Below the pieces are notes generated by a model that was not told the DNA's origin, made no database searches, and saw only the letters and a list, made by a program, of their open reading frames with translations. This document shows, piece by piece, positions 25,338-32,873 of a stretch of DNA of 64,000 bases; within the stretch, counting starts at the first letter, position 1, and every line of letters starts with the position of its first letter. A program made the translations under genes and the position numbers. The stretch is from VMCP01 sp964408945 (lineage in GTDB: Bacteria; Bacteroidota; Bacteroidia; NS11-12g; UBA955), in contig CAYPBJ010000002.1 in assembly GCA_964408945.1 (NCBI GenBank), positions 1-64,000 of the forward strand. The letters run 5' to 3'.

Positions 25338-25943
25338 TCAATTTTTAGTTTCACGTTCGGATTTGAGAATCCAATACAGCCCTTTTACGTTAGAACTAAG
25401 TTCTTTTGATCGAATCAATATGATGATTTCTTCAATACTGCTCAGCCAACCCCAGATCATGGCAAAAAAGAAAATAGGTGCGTAGTAGCCATAAGCAAAT
25501 AAACCAAAGAAGTAGATTCCTTGAAAATATCCGCCCATTTTTGTGCTATACAAATGCAAGCTGGGCATTCTTCTGAACTTGAAGAAGGATAATAAATTAT
25601 AGAACACAATTAGCCCAATAAAGGGATATAATAACCAAAAATCATTGCCGTGGTCTGGCATCTTGAAATTGTAAATACCAACGAAGGCCAATATATATGT
25701 TCCCCAATCGGCCAAAGAGTCCAATCTTGCTCCAAATTCGGTTTGAAGTTTGAAAGTGCGGGCAATGATTCCATCAACGGCGTCGCTCACCAAGTTGATG
25801 CACAACAAAGTTGCAAATAACGACTCATTGCCTGCAAAAACCAGATACAACAGAAACGGGAACGACAGAAGCCTATACAAGCTTATGGCATTGGGTAAGT
25901 TCCAAATCTTTTCTTTTTGGGTAGTCGATTTCTCAGAAGGCAT
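25338..25943 (-). CDS. CDP-alcohol phosphatidyltransferase
   Basis: A 201-residue membrane protein with the complete family signature D-x2-D-G-x2-A-R-x8-G-x3-D-x3-D at residues 54-79 (DAVDGIIAR, then FGARLDSLAD). Such enzymes displace CMP from a CDP-activated lipid with an alcohol or phospho-alcohol. The ATG at 25943 is used; a start at 26015 would overlap the upstream gene by 40 bases. It follows the CDP-archaeol-synthase-like gene on the same strand, so one enzyme could make the CDP-lipid and the next consume it. Head group unknown. Confidence 0.85.
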   Translation of the reverse strand: MPSEKSTTQKEKIWNLPNAISLYRLLSFPFLLYLVFAGNESLFATLLCINLVSDAVDGIIARTFKLQTEFGARLDSLADWGTYILAFVGIYNFKMPDHGNDFWLLYPFIGLIVFYNLLSFFKFRRMPSLHLYSTKMGGYFQGIYFFGLFAYGYYAPIFFFAMIWGWLSSIEEIIILIRSKELSSNVKGLYWILKSERETKN

Positions 25944-25975
25944 ATTGTCAATGTTTTTACTGGCAGTCTTAATTT

Positions 25976-26497
25976 TTAGAATGATTTCTTGATGTTTCGA
26001 AGATATAAAATCCAAGAGAATAAGAAATGAAGCCCAGAAGCAATGAGGAAAAAGAAAATTGCGTCAAGCGAAGAAACGTAATGAATAAAATAAAAAACAA
26101 GGCTAACTCCTAATGCTGAATCTGTTTTGTCAAGCAAAGTGAAGAGTCCTTTATAGTGTATAGCAGAAGCGCCCGGTTCAATGCCCATTCTTCTTTTGAT
26201 GAATGAGTTGGGAAGTTCAAACAGCACATAGGCTATCCCAAAAATCCAACCTGTAAATAATAATTGAAGCAGGTTCTGTTTTTGGTTGAGAAAAGCCATC
26301 AAAACCCCATCCGGATGGTTTATCAATAAATACAACCCCGCATTCACGGTAGAAATGAACACAACCCCGCGCCATGTTTTATTGGCACCAAAAGCCTTTT
26401 CATGAATAGGTATCGCTAAAATTGACCAGGCATTTCGTTTTACCAAAATCATGTGGGCGATATTGGTGATCACCAATGGCAACAGCGCGCCAATCAT
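25976..26497 (-). CDS. CDP-archaeol synthase (CarS)-like CTP transferase
   Basis: About 174 residues with 4-5 membrane helices. Motifs fit the CarS/DUF46 branch of the CdsA superfamily: AFGANKTWRG (archaeal FGKNKTWRG), ELPNSFIKRRMGIEPGAS (GDLxKSFIKRRLGIKPG) and LLDKTDSALG (LDxxDxxLG). The usual Asp of the GDL motif is replaced by Glu. CarS transfers CMP from CTP to an unsaturated ether-linked phosphatidic acid analogue. The ATG at 26497 is preferred to TTG at 26521. A perfect inverted repeat CTTTAC-ATTC-GTAAAG (26532-26547) lies upstream. Confidence 0.7.
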   Translation of the reverse strand: MIGALLPLVITNIAHMILVKRNAWSILAIPIHEKAFGANKTWRGVVFISTVNAGLYLLINHPDGVLMAFLNQKQNLLQLLFTGWIFGIAYVLFELPNSFIKRRMGIEPGASAIHYKGLFTLLDKTDSALGVSLVFYFIHYVSSLDAIFFFLIASGLHFLFSWILYLRNIKKSF

Positions 26498-26531
26498 GTA
26501 TATTGGAAGTTCCTGACTCAAAGTATCTTAT

Positions 26532-26547
26532 CTTTACATTCGTAAAG
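26532..26547. promoter_or_regulatory. Inverted repeat upstream of the CarS-like gene
   Basis: CTTTAC-ATTC-GTAAAG, 6-base arms, 35 bases upstream of the ATG at 26497 and 15 bases after the SDR stop at 26563. Position suits an operator; no regulator is identified. Confidence 0.3.
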
Positions 26548-26562
26548 TTATAAGATTTTTTA

Positions 26563-27252
26563 TTATCCCCTTGGTTTAAGAGGTCTAATTTCAAGATTTA
26601 CAACGTGAAAATTGGCAGACGACTCAATTGCGTGAGTAATTTGTGACGCAACATCCCAAGGCATAAGCATATTGTCATGCGCTGTAATGTTTTCTGAGTG
26701 TCTGAAAAAGTCGGTTTTTACTGAACCAGGATATACACAAGTCACTTTTACGCCAAAATCGCGAACCTCTTTGTACAGGGCATCGCTGAATCCGCGAACA
26801 GCAAACTTTGTAGCGCAATAGCCAGAAACTTGCTGATATCCTTCCAAACCGGCAATAGACGCAATGTTGATGATGTGTGCTTCACCGTGTTTTTTCATGG
26901 ATGGCAAGGCCAACTTAGTAGCATAAAATAAACCTGTTACGTTGGTATTGAACATGGTATGCCACTGTTCGTTGCTCATCTCTTCACAAAATCCAAAATA
27001 ACCCAATCCAGCATTGTTGATTAATACGTCAACACGTTCGTGTTTAGCTAATATTTGGTTGAAAGCTGATTCTAATTGTTCCCAAACTTGAACATCGGCG
27101 TGGATGCAGGTGTAATTTTCGTGTTTGGTTTCGCAGCCGCTTCTGCAAAAACCATATACAATGGCTCCTCTTTCTAAAAAAGATTTTACACACTCTAAAC
27201 CGATACCTTTATTGGCACCCGTTACAACACAAATTTTACCTTCCAAGTTCAT
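26563..27252 (-). CDS. Classical short-chain dehydrogenase/reductase
   Basis: A 229-residue NAD(P)-dependent SDR: TGANKGIGLE for cofactor binding, NNAGLGYFG, the catalytic Ser in INIASIAG, YCATKFAVRG with the Tyr-x3-Lys pair, and VYPGSVKTDF. Substrate cannot be predicted. It begins 1 base after the selU stop. Its 3' end (26562-26675) has a decayed duplicate at 20303-20416, on the other side of the lipid-like module. Confidence 0.9.
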   Translation of the reverse strand: MNLEGKICVVTGANKGIGLECVKSFLERGAIVYGFCRSGCETKHENYTCIHADVQVWEQLESAFNQILAKHERVDVLINNAGLGYFGFCEEMSNEQWHTMFNTNVTGLFYATKLALPSMKKHGEAHIINIASIAGLEGYQQVSGYCATKFAVRGFSDALYKEVRDFGVKVTCVYPGSVKTDFFRHSENITAHDNMLMPWDVASQITHAIESSANFHVVNLEIRPLKPRG

Positions 27253-27253
27253 A

Positions 27254-28291
27254 TTAGTATAGTACTTTAATTAATTTAATGATTGCATTTGTAGAAGACA
27301 TTACTGATTCTTCCGTCTCCCACTCAAAATCTAACAATTTGGTGCGCTCTTTGTTCTTTTCTGCGCTGTAAGAGTAGGTTTTATCGTAATAATTCAGAAC
27401 TGTGTTTATCCAACCTTTGGTATCACCGCTAACTACCATTTCTTGGGCTGATTTAGCGTGTTGACCACCCAGTTTTTTAGAAATCGCTTGGATTTTATCT
27501 ATCAATAAGTCGCTAGAAAATCCCCCATACTCATTTGAAAGTCGTTCCAACCTTCGCTCCAAAGTAACATTCAATTGTATTATAGGGCCAGTTTGCAATC
27601 CATCCCAAATGGGTTGAGGTAAAAAGCATGTGCCAATAAGTCGACTTTCATTTTCGAAAACCACCGGCCTATCAATAGTTAATTCACTCAGTTTTTCGGC
27701 CAAAAGATTTTCAAAAGCTTCAGTAGAAGGTTGGGCTGGTTTTCCCAAACCACCAAAAGCACTCCCTTTATGATTTGCAAGTCCTTCTAAATCAATTATT
27801 TGAATTCCTTGCTCGTGCAATAAATGCAGGATTTCAGTTTTACCGCTGCCCGTTGCCCCCGATAATACAATGTACTTAAACGGTCTTTGAAACTGTTCTT
27901 GTGACCATTGTCGGTAGGCTTTATATCCGCCGTTTAATCGGTAAACCTTATGTCCACTCCATTGAAAAAGGGTAGACGAAATGAGTGAGCGTAGTCCGCC
28001 TCTCCAGCAATAAAACAACAGGTGTTTTTCTTTTGCTAGAGATTCATAGATACCGTACAATTCAGACATTTTAGGTCCAACCAATTCTAAACCCAATTTT
28101 ACGGCAGCTGATCTGCCTAGTTTTTTGTAAGCTATGCCTATCTCTTTGCGCTCTTCATTGTTTAATAAAGGCACGTTTACCGCCCCAGGAAGGTGACCTT
28201 TTAAAAATTCTGACTCGCTGCGCGCGTCAATCCAAGTGTATTTTTCTAGATCTTTAAGTGCGTCTTCAATATGAATTATGGATGGAGTCAT
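27254..28291 (-). CDS. mnmH: tRNA 2-selenouridine (geranyl-2-thiouridine) synthase MnmH/SelU
   Basis: A 345-residue enzyme with an N-terminal rhodanese domain (WIDARSESEF, the catalytic Cys95 in FYCWRGGLRS) and a C-terminal P-loop domain (GATGSGKT, residues 145-152). This is the standard MnmH layout. It replaces sulfur with selenium at the wobble 2-thiouridine of Lys, Glu and Gln tRNAs, via a geranylated intermediate made from geranyl diphosphate. SelD is not in the window. It lies 5 bases after the DUF4286 gene and precedes the SDR gene. Confidence 0.92.
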   Translation of the reverse strand: MTPSIIHIEDALKDLEKYTWIDARSESEFLKGHLPGAVNVPLLNNEERKEIGIAYKKLGRSAAVKLGLELVGPKMSELYGIYESLAKEKHLLFYCWRGGLRSLISSTLFQWSGHKVYRLNGGYKAYRQWSQEQFQRPFKYIVLSGATGSGKTEILHLLHEQGIQIIDLEGLANHKGSAFGGLGKPAQPSTEAFENLLAEKLSELTIDRPVVFENESRLIGTCFLPQPIWDGLQTGPIIQLNVTLERRLERLSNEYGGFSSDLLIDKIQAISKKLGGQHAKSAQEMVVSGDTKGWINTVLNYYDKTYSYSAEKNKERTKLLDFEWETEESVMSSTNAIIKLIKVLY

Positions 28292-28296
28292 TTCGA

Positions 28297-28605
28297 CTAA
28301 TCCACAATTTCGAGCACAGATCGGTAAGCCATTACGCGCTCACCAAACTTGGAGAAGGTTTTTGCTTGCAAACCTGGTCCAAATTCTGAACGATAACGAG
28401 CCAAGGTTTCATGTGATTCGCAGAGATATTGAATGGCATAATTCACGCCATGATCATCATCTTCGTTGCTCATCAACTTCATGATTTTATATTCAATGAA
28501 ACAACCCGTTGCCATTACTTCAGGAAGGTGTTCGCCCTTCATCCATTCAAGCCATTCAGTTGCCAGTGAAGTTTCTAAGTTGCAGGTGACGTTGTATATG
28601 ACCAT
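28297..28605 (-). CDS. DUF4286 family protein
   Basis: A 102-residue cytosolic protein beginning MVIYNVTCNLETSLATEWLE with a later YLCESHETLARYRSEFGP, the pattern of the DUF4286 family, which is widespread in Bacteroidota and probably has a ferredoxin-like (dimeric barrel) fold. No function is known. It lies 2 bases after purS and 5 bases before selU in one operon. Confidence 0.85.
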   Translation of the reverse strand: MVIYNVTCNLETSLATEWLEWMKGEHLPEVMATGCFIEYKIMKLMSNEDDDHGVNYAIQYLCESHETLARYRSEFGPGLQAKTFSKFGERVMAYRSVLEIVD

Positions 28606-28607
28606 GT

Positions 28608-28859
28608 TTATTTCGCTGTAATGCGAATGCTGTAGCTTTCCATAATTAGGTTGGCCAACAATTTTTTACACGCAATTTCTGCTGATTCAAAAGCTGCTTT
28701 TTCGTCGGTTGATTCAATTTCTAAAGTAATGAATCTGCCCACAAATACTTCGCCAATGTTGTTAAGCCCTAAAGCCTTCATGCTGTGTCCTACTGCCTTT
28801 CCTTGAGGGTCTAACAACCCTTTTTTAGGAAGAATTTCGATTTCTGCCAAGAATTTCAC
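28608..28859 (-). CDS. purS: Phosphoribosylformylglycinamidine synthase subunit PurS
   Basis: An 83-residue subunit that bridges PurL and PurQ in purine synthesis. Family features: strand VEILPKKGLLDPQGKAV-like (here AEIEILPKKGLLDPQGKAVG), ALGLNNIGEVFVGRFITLEI and the C-terminal NLIMESYSI. The start is GTG at 28859. A near-consensus -7 element (TAAATTCG, 28864-28871) ends 4 bases upstream. First gene of a purS-DUF4286-selU-SDR run. Confidence 0.9.
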   Translation of the reverse strand: MKFLAEIEILPKKGLLDPQGKAVGHSMKALGLNNIGEVFVGRFITLEIESTDEKAAFESAEIACKKLLANLIMESYSIRITAK

Positions 28860-28863
28860 CGTG

Positions 28864-28871
28864 CGAATTTA
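28864..28871 (-). promoter_or_regulatory. Near-consensus -7 element for purS
   Basis: On the minus strand TAAATTCG, one mismatch to TAnnTTTG, ending 4 bases before the GTG start; the same spacing is seen upstream of ricT and of the genes at 14098 and 53786. Confidence 0.35.
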
Positions 28872-28899
28872 CTGCATCCTGCTTAATTTAGCGCATAAT

Positions 28900-29505
28900 A
28901 TGAGGTACTTATTATTGTCCTTCGCTCTCGTTTCTGTTTTCTGGGGATGTTCAAGCGATTCCAAGAATCAATCAGGCGAATCATCTTCCCCCGAAAAACA
29001 ACCCATTAGCGACACTTTAAGGGATGAAGGCTTTGTTAAAACTGACAAAAATTATTTCATTCGAGAATCTCATAGACCCGATATGTTGGTGGTGGGAAAG
29101 TCATTTGAAACAACCCCAGAATCCGTTCGAACATTAATCATAGGCATGAATCGGGCACTTCTGGATGATATCTCTGCCCAAAAAGCCATCATTCAAGGCG
29201 CTATAACTGTGGTATATGGAAAAGCACCGGTTGCAAACGAGAAACAGAATATTTGGGTGGGAATTCCTTTAGATAAAACACTTAAAGGTTGGAATTCCTT
29301 GAAAATTCCTGCCCAAGATTATTATAAAGTTCAAACCAATAGCGCTCTGGGTGAAACCATGTCATTCTGGAAATCGGTTATGTCTGATTTAGCAGAAAAA
29401 GGTCTTGGAAACAAGAAAACGTGGTTTTTGGAAATGCCATCGTCATCGGTGAATGCCGAAATGACTTCGGAAATTACCAATTGTAATTTATTTATTTCAA
29501 AATAG
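28900..29505 (+). CDS. Lipoprotein with GyrI/effector-binding-like domain
   Basis: A 201-residue lipoprotein (lipobox FWGCSS, acylated Cys near residue 16) with a Ser/Glu-rich linker. The folded part (DMLVVGKSFETTPESVRTLI, KIPAQDYYKVQTNSALGETM, SFWKSVMSDLAEKGL and a final TNCNLFISK) resembles the GyrI-like/AraC effector-binding fold, an assignment made from strand pattern only. The ATG at 28900 is preferred because it begins the signal peptide. Divergent from purS; the LD-carboxypeptidase gene starts 5 bases downstream. Confidence 0.55.
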   Translation: MRYLLLSFALVSVFWGCSSDSKNQSGESSSPEKQPISDTLRDEGFVKTDKNYFIRESHRPDMLVVGKSFETTPESVRTLIIGMNRALLDDISAQKAIIQGAITVVYGKAPVANEKQNIWVGIPLDKTLKGWNSLKIPAQDYYKVQTNSALGETMSFWKSVMSDLAEKGLGNKKTWFLEMPSSSVNAEMTSEITNCNLFISK

Positions 29506-29510
29506 ATACG

Positions 29511-30407
29511 GTGATAATTCCCTCCTTTTTAAAGCCGGGCGATAAAGTTGCCATAGTTTCTCCATCTCGATTTTGGGAACAAAATGCGGCCACCGTTGCC
29601 TTTATTGCTTGGGCTCAACAACAGGGTTGGGAAGTTCTTTTGGCTCCTCACTTGGGAAGTATTTATAATCAATTTGGTGGAACCGATGAGCAAAGACTAA
29701 AAGACATTCAATGGGCGTTGGAAAACCCAGAAATAAAAGCTGTTTTTGCTGCTAGAGGTGGATACGGCGCTATAAGATTGTTGTCAGCGTTGAGTAAATT
29801 TGACTTTACCGCATTTCCAAAGTGGTGGGTGGGATTCTCAGACTTTACAGTCATTCATACCCTACTTCAAAATCAAGGTTTAGCTAGTATTCATGCGCCC
29901 ATGCCCATGCAATGGAATCCAAACGATGACATGCAGAACATCAATGCTGCAAAGTTGGCTTCCGTTCTATCAGGCGATGCGATTCAATGGAAGGTAAATC
30001 TTGAAACCTCAGATTTTCTGCAACCTTTTCGAGGAAAACTGATGGGCGGTAATTTATCAATCATTTATGCTTTATCTGCGGCTCAAAAGTTTGATTTGAA
30101 CGATGGTGATGTGTTATTGATAGAAGATTTAGATGAATACCTCTATCATATTGATAGAATGATTCAATCTCTAAAAATTTCGGGTGTCTTTGCAAAGGTG
30201 AGTGCTTTGATAGTGGGTTCAATGTCAGATATGCATGATAATGTTATTCCTTTTGGACAGACTGCTCATGAAATTATTTTAAGCGCAGTTCAAGAGTATC
30301 AAATCCCAGTCATATTTAATGCTCCAATTGGACATCAAAGTGTAAACTATGCGGTTAAGTTGGGAATGGATTGTATTTTTGACGGGCAGTTCTTTAAGCA
30401 GCCCTAG
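29511..30407 (+). CDS. ldcA: LD-carboxypeptidase, peptidase family S66
   Basis: A 298-residue enzyme that trims the terminal D-Ala from murein tetrapeptides during cell-wall recycling. Motifs: KPGDKVAIVSPSR at the start, ARGGYGAIRLL, the nucleophile Ser in VGFSDFT, the Glu in IEDLDEYLYHIDRM and a C-terminal His in GHQSVNYAVKLG. The start is GTG at 29511, 5 bases after the lipoprotein stop, so co-transcription is likely. Confidence 0.9.
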   Translation: MIIPSFLKPGDKVAIVSPSRFWEQNAATVAFIAWAQQQGWEVLLAPHLGSIYNQFGGTDEQRLKDIQWALENPEIKAVFAARGGYGAIRLLSALSKFDFTAFPKWWVGFSDFTVIHTLLQNQGLASIHAPMPMQWNPNDDMQNINAAKLASVLSGDAIQWKVNLETSDFLQPFRGKLMGGNLSIIYALSAAQKFDLNDGDVLLIEDLDEYLYHIDRMIQSLKISGVFAKVSALIVGSMSDMHDNVIPFGQTAHEIILSAVQEYQIPVIFNAPIGHQSVNYAVKLGMDCIFDGQFFKQP

Positions 30408-30440
30408 GGTAGTAACAAGGCTGTTCTAATAATATACTCC

Positions 30441-30902
30441 GTGATTTCTAGCAAAACTTATATCGCTTTAACCAAATTTGGTGTTGTTGGGGGACTTTCT
30501 TTCATGATTGATTTAGGAATCTACTATTCTTTGAGTCAATTTATACCCACTTACATTGCAAAAGCTACTGCCATTGTTTTGGCTACCATGGTTAATTACT
30601 ATATGAATAAAAGATGGACTTGGGGTAAAAGTGACAAAAATAGTCAACGTCTTTTTAAGTATCTTTTTTTATATGCTATCAGTGGAACAATCAATGTGTT
30701 AGCAAATGAATATTTCTTGCAAACATTGCCTCAGGCTTTTCTTTCATTAGACATTATTTCTGCAACAAATGTGACCAAACCGTTGGCCGCAGTTAAAATA
30801 AATAAATTCTTTGCAGTCATTATTGCTACTGTTTTTGGGATGGTTGTTAACTTTCTTGGTCAAAAAATTTGGGTCTTCAAACAGTCAAGCAACCAAGATT
30901 GA
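30441..30902 (+). CDS. GtrA-family membrane protein
   Basis: A 153-residue protein with four membrane helices and GtrA hallmarks: KFGVVGGLSFMIDLGIYY, NYYMNKRWTWG after the second helix, and FLGQKIWVF near the end. GtrA-like proteins are thought to flip or bind undecaprenyl-linked sugars for cell-surface glycan synthesis. GTG start at 30441. No promoter recognised; it may be read from the ldcA transcript 33 bases upstream. Glycan substrate unknown. Confidence 0.87.
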   Translation: MISSKTYIALTKFGVVGGLSFMIDLGIYYSLSQFIPTYIAKATAIVLATMVNYYMNKRWTWGKSDKNSQRLFKYLFLYAISGTINVLANEYFLQTLPQAFLSLDIISATNVTKPLAAVKINKFFAVIIATVFGMVVNFLGQKIWVFKQSSNQD

Positions 30903-30913
30903 CGCCGTTTGCG

Positions 30914-30921
30914 TAATTTTG
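30914..30921 (+). promoter_or_regulatory. -7 promoter element for ricT
   Basis: TAATTTTG matches TAnnTTTG and ends exactly 4 bases before the ATG at 30926, so transcription should begin at or next to the start codon. Confidence 0.5.
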
Positions 30922-30925
30922 TTCA

Positions 30926-32353
30926 ATGGCTTGTTCATCATGTGGTACTAAATCAGGTGGAGGCTGCGCGCCTTCAGGTTGCAAAAGCAACGGAACCTGC
31001 GGAACGAGCGGCTGCAACGCATTGAATGTTTACGATTGGTTCAAAGATATGGACCTACCCGAGGGTTTTAAACCCTTCGATATTGTGGAAGTTCGTTTTA
31101 AAGGTAGTCGCAAAGAGTTTTTCCGAAACTCAAATGATCTTGATCTTTTCACTGGCGACTATGTGGTCGTGGAGAGTTCTGTAGGTTTTGATGTGGGTAC
31201 AGTTTCCGCCACCGGCGAAATTGTGCGACTCCAATTAAAAAAATATAGAGTACGCGAAGACGATGAAAATCTTCCAGCTATTCAGCGTATTGCTACTGAA
31301 AAAGATCTAGAAAAATACGAGGAATGCAAAGCCAAAGAAGATGATCTTCTCGAAAGAGCTAGAACCATTGCTTTTGGACTAAACCTTCAAATGAAGATTT
31401 CTGATATTGAACTTCAGGGCGACGGACGTAAAGTCATTTTCTTCTACACCGCTGAAACGCGAGTTGATTTTAGAGAGCTTATCAAGAAGTACGCAGAAGA
31501 GTTTCGTGTAAAAATTGAAATGCGCCACATTTCCTATCGTGAGGAAGCTTCCCGCTTGGGTGGTATTGGAGTTTGTGGACGCGAATTGTGTTGTTCCACC
31601 TGGTTGACCGATTACAAACAAGTGAATACAGGCGCAGCCCGCGTTCAAAATCTTTCCATCAACATGGAAAAACTAGCAGGGCAATGCGGTAGATTAAAGT
31701 GTTGTTTGAATTTCGAATTGGATCTTTATTTGGAAGCCGTAAACGAATTCCCCAAGGCCAAAATTGTAAAATTGGAAACTACCGGAGGAGTAGCTTATGC
31801 TAGAAAAACCGATATTCTTAAAAAGCTTATTTGGTTCTCTTATGACAACAGCCAATCTTGGGTTCCACTTTCAGTAGATAAGGTTAATGCTCTTATGGAA
31901 GAAAACAAAAACGGTATACAAGTTCCACAACTAGCTGACCTTGCTCCAGCCGTTGCACTTTTGGATAAAATTGTAGAGAAAGAATCTGAATTCATGACTT
32001 CCGCAGACTTGTTGAAAGACAATGAATTTAAAGATCTTAAAGACCTTCCTTCCAAGAAAAACAATAATAATAGTAACAATAACAGGAATCAGCGTCCCGG
32101 TTTCCAAAATAATCGCAATCGTTCCAATGATAATAGAGGCGAACGCAGACCCCTAGAAAGTAGACCCCCTCAAGATCGTCGTCCTCCGCAAGATCGCCCC
32201 AACCTGGAAAATAGGCCCAATGCCGAGAGTAGGCCGAATCCTCAGAACAGTCCCAATCCTGAAAACCGTGAAAATAACTCACCAAATCAGAACCCTGGGG
32301 CTAAGCGAAAATTCCGTCCTCATAACAACAACAAAAAGAAACCCGATCTATAA
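30926..32353 (+). CDS. ricT: RicT/PSP1 C-terminal domain protein with Cys-rich head and disordered tail
   Basis: A 475-residue protein of the RicT (YaaT/PSP1) family. In Bacillus this family forms an iron-sulfur complex affecting RNA maturation and development. A short N-terminal head (residues 1-32) holds seven Cys in a Gly/Ser-rich context. The PSP1 core follows: FDIVEVRFKGSRKEFF, GGIGVCGRELCCSTWL and LAGQCGRLKCCLNFELDLY with conserved Cys pairs. The last ~110 residues are disordered and rich in Asn, Arg and Pro, with PNPEN-like repeats. The Cys-rich head and tail are extra to the core family. Confidence 0.85.
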   Translation: MACSSCGTKSGGGCAPSGCKSNGTCGTSGCNALNVYDWFKDMDLPEGFKPFDIVEVRFKGSRKEFFRNSNDLDLFTGDYVVVESSVGFDVGTVSATGEIVRLQLKKYRVREDDENLPAIQRIATEKDLEKYEECKAKEDDLLERARTIAFGLNLQMKISDIELQGDGRKVIFFYTAETRVDFRELIKKYAEEFRVKIEMRHISYREEASRLGGIGVCGRELCCSTWLTDYKQVNTGAARVQNLSINMEKLAGQCGRLKCCLNFELDLYLEAVNEFPKAKIVKLETTGGVAYARKTDILKKLIWFSYDNSQSWVPLSVDKVNALMEENKNGIQVPQLADLAPAVALLDKIVEKESEFMTSADLLKDNEFKDLKDLPSKKNNNNSNNNRNQRPGFQNNRNRSNDNRGERRPLESRPPQDRRPPQDRPNLENRPNAESRPNPQNSPNPENRENNSPNQNPGAKRKFRPHNNNKKKPDL

Positions 32354-32411
32354 AGGCCTTTTAGCCTTTGTCGGATGTTTCGTTGTGTTTATCTGATAAA
32401 CCAGATTCCAG

Positions 32412-32449
32412 ATTAAACCTCTTGCGCTTTTAGGCGTCAGAGGTTTAAT
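32412..32449. other. Long inverted repeat in the leader of the Spy-like gene
   Basis: ATTAAACCTCT (32412-32422) and AGAGGTTTAAT (32439-32449) are perfect complements, enclosing 16 bases that can pair further (GCGC with GGCGT, imperfect). It ends 14 bases before the ATG at 32464. No T run follows, so an RNA leader structure or operator is more likely than a terminator. Confidence 0.5.
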
Positions 32450-32463
32450 TAATTCTATTTATT

Positions 32464-32871
32464 ATGAGAAATTTATTGTTTTTATCTGTTTTATTGGCAT
32501 CAGGTTTGACTTTAGCTCAACCTAGCCCTAGGGGACCTAAACCTTCAAAAAAGGCCAAAATGGAGAATCTTACTCCTGAGCAACGCGCTGATAAAATGAC
32601 CGCGAAAATGAAAAAGGAGCTGGATTTAACCGCTGATCAAGAAAAGCAGGTCAAGGCTGCCAATTTGGAATTTGTTCAACAACAGGAAGCTATTAGAATG
32701 AAATCAGAAGCGCTGAAGGCTGAGCGAAAAGCATTAGTTGATGCACAACGTGCCAAAATGAAAGGCATTCTTACTCCAGAGCAACAAGCCAAGGCCGATC
32801 AAATGATGCAAGAACGCCAAGAAAAGCGCAGTGAAAAGCGCCGTGAAAGGCGCCAATCAATGGGCCGATAA
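32464..32871 (+). CDS. Spy/CpxP-like periplasmic protein
   Basis: A 135-residue exported protein: signal peptide at residues 1-18 (LLASGLTLAQ), then a highly charged helical region with two copies of an LTxxQ-type motif (ENLTPEQRADKMTAKM and GILTPEQQAKADQMM) and LDLTADQEKQVKAAN. That is the arrangement of Spy/CpxP-type periplasmic chaperones. The C-terminus is Arg-rich. An unusual inverted repeat occupies its leader. It converges with carB, with 2 bases between stop codons. Confidence 0.7.
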   Translation: MRNLLFLSVLLASGLTLAQPSPRGPKPSKKAKMENLTPEQRADKMTAKMKKELDLTADQEKQVKAANLEFVQQQEAIRMKSEALKAERKALVDAQRAKMKGILTPEQQAKADQMMQERQEKRSEKRRERRQSMGR

Positions 32872-32873
32872 AA

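Noticed and set aside
31379..32285. Minus-strand frames opposite ricT
   Set aside because: Low-complexity shadows of the ricT frame with no recognisable domain.
32351..32370. AAAGGC-CTTTTA-GCCTTT hairpin as the ricT terminator
   Set aside because: Only six pairs and no T run after it; could be weak, but not supported enough to list.
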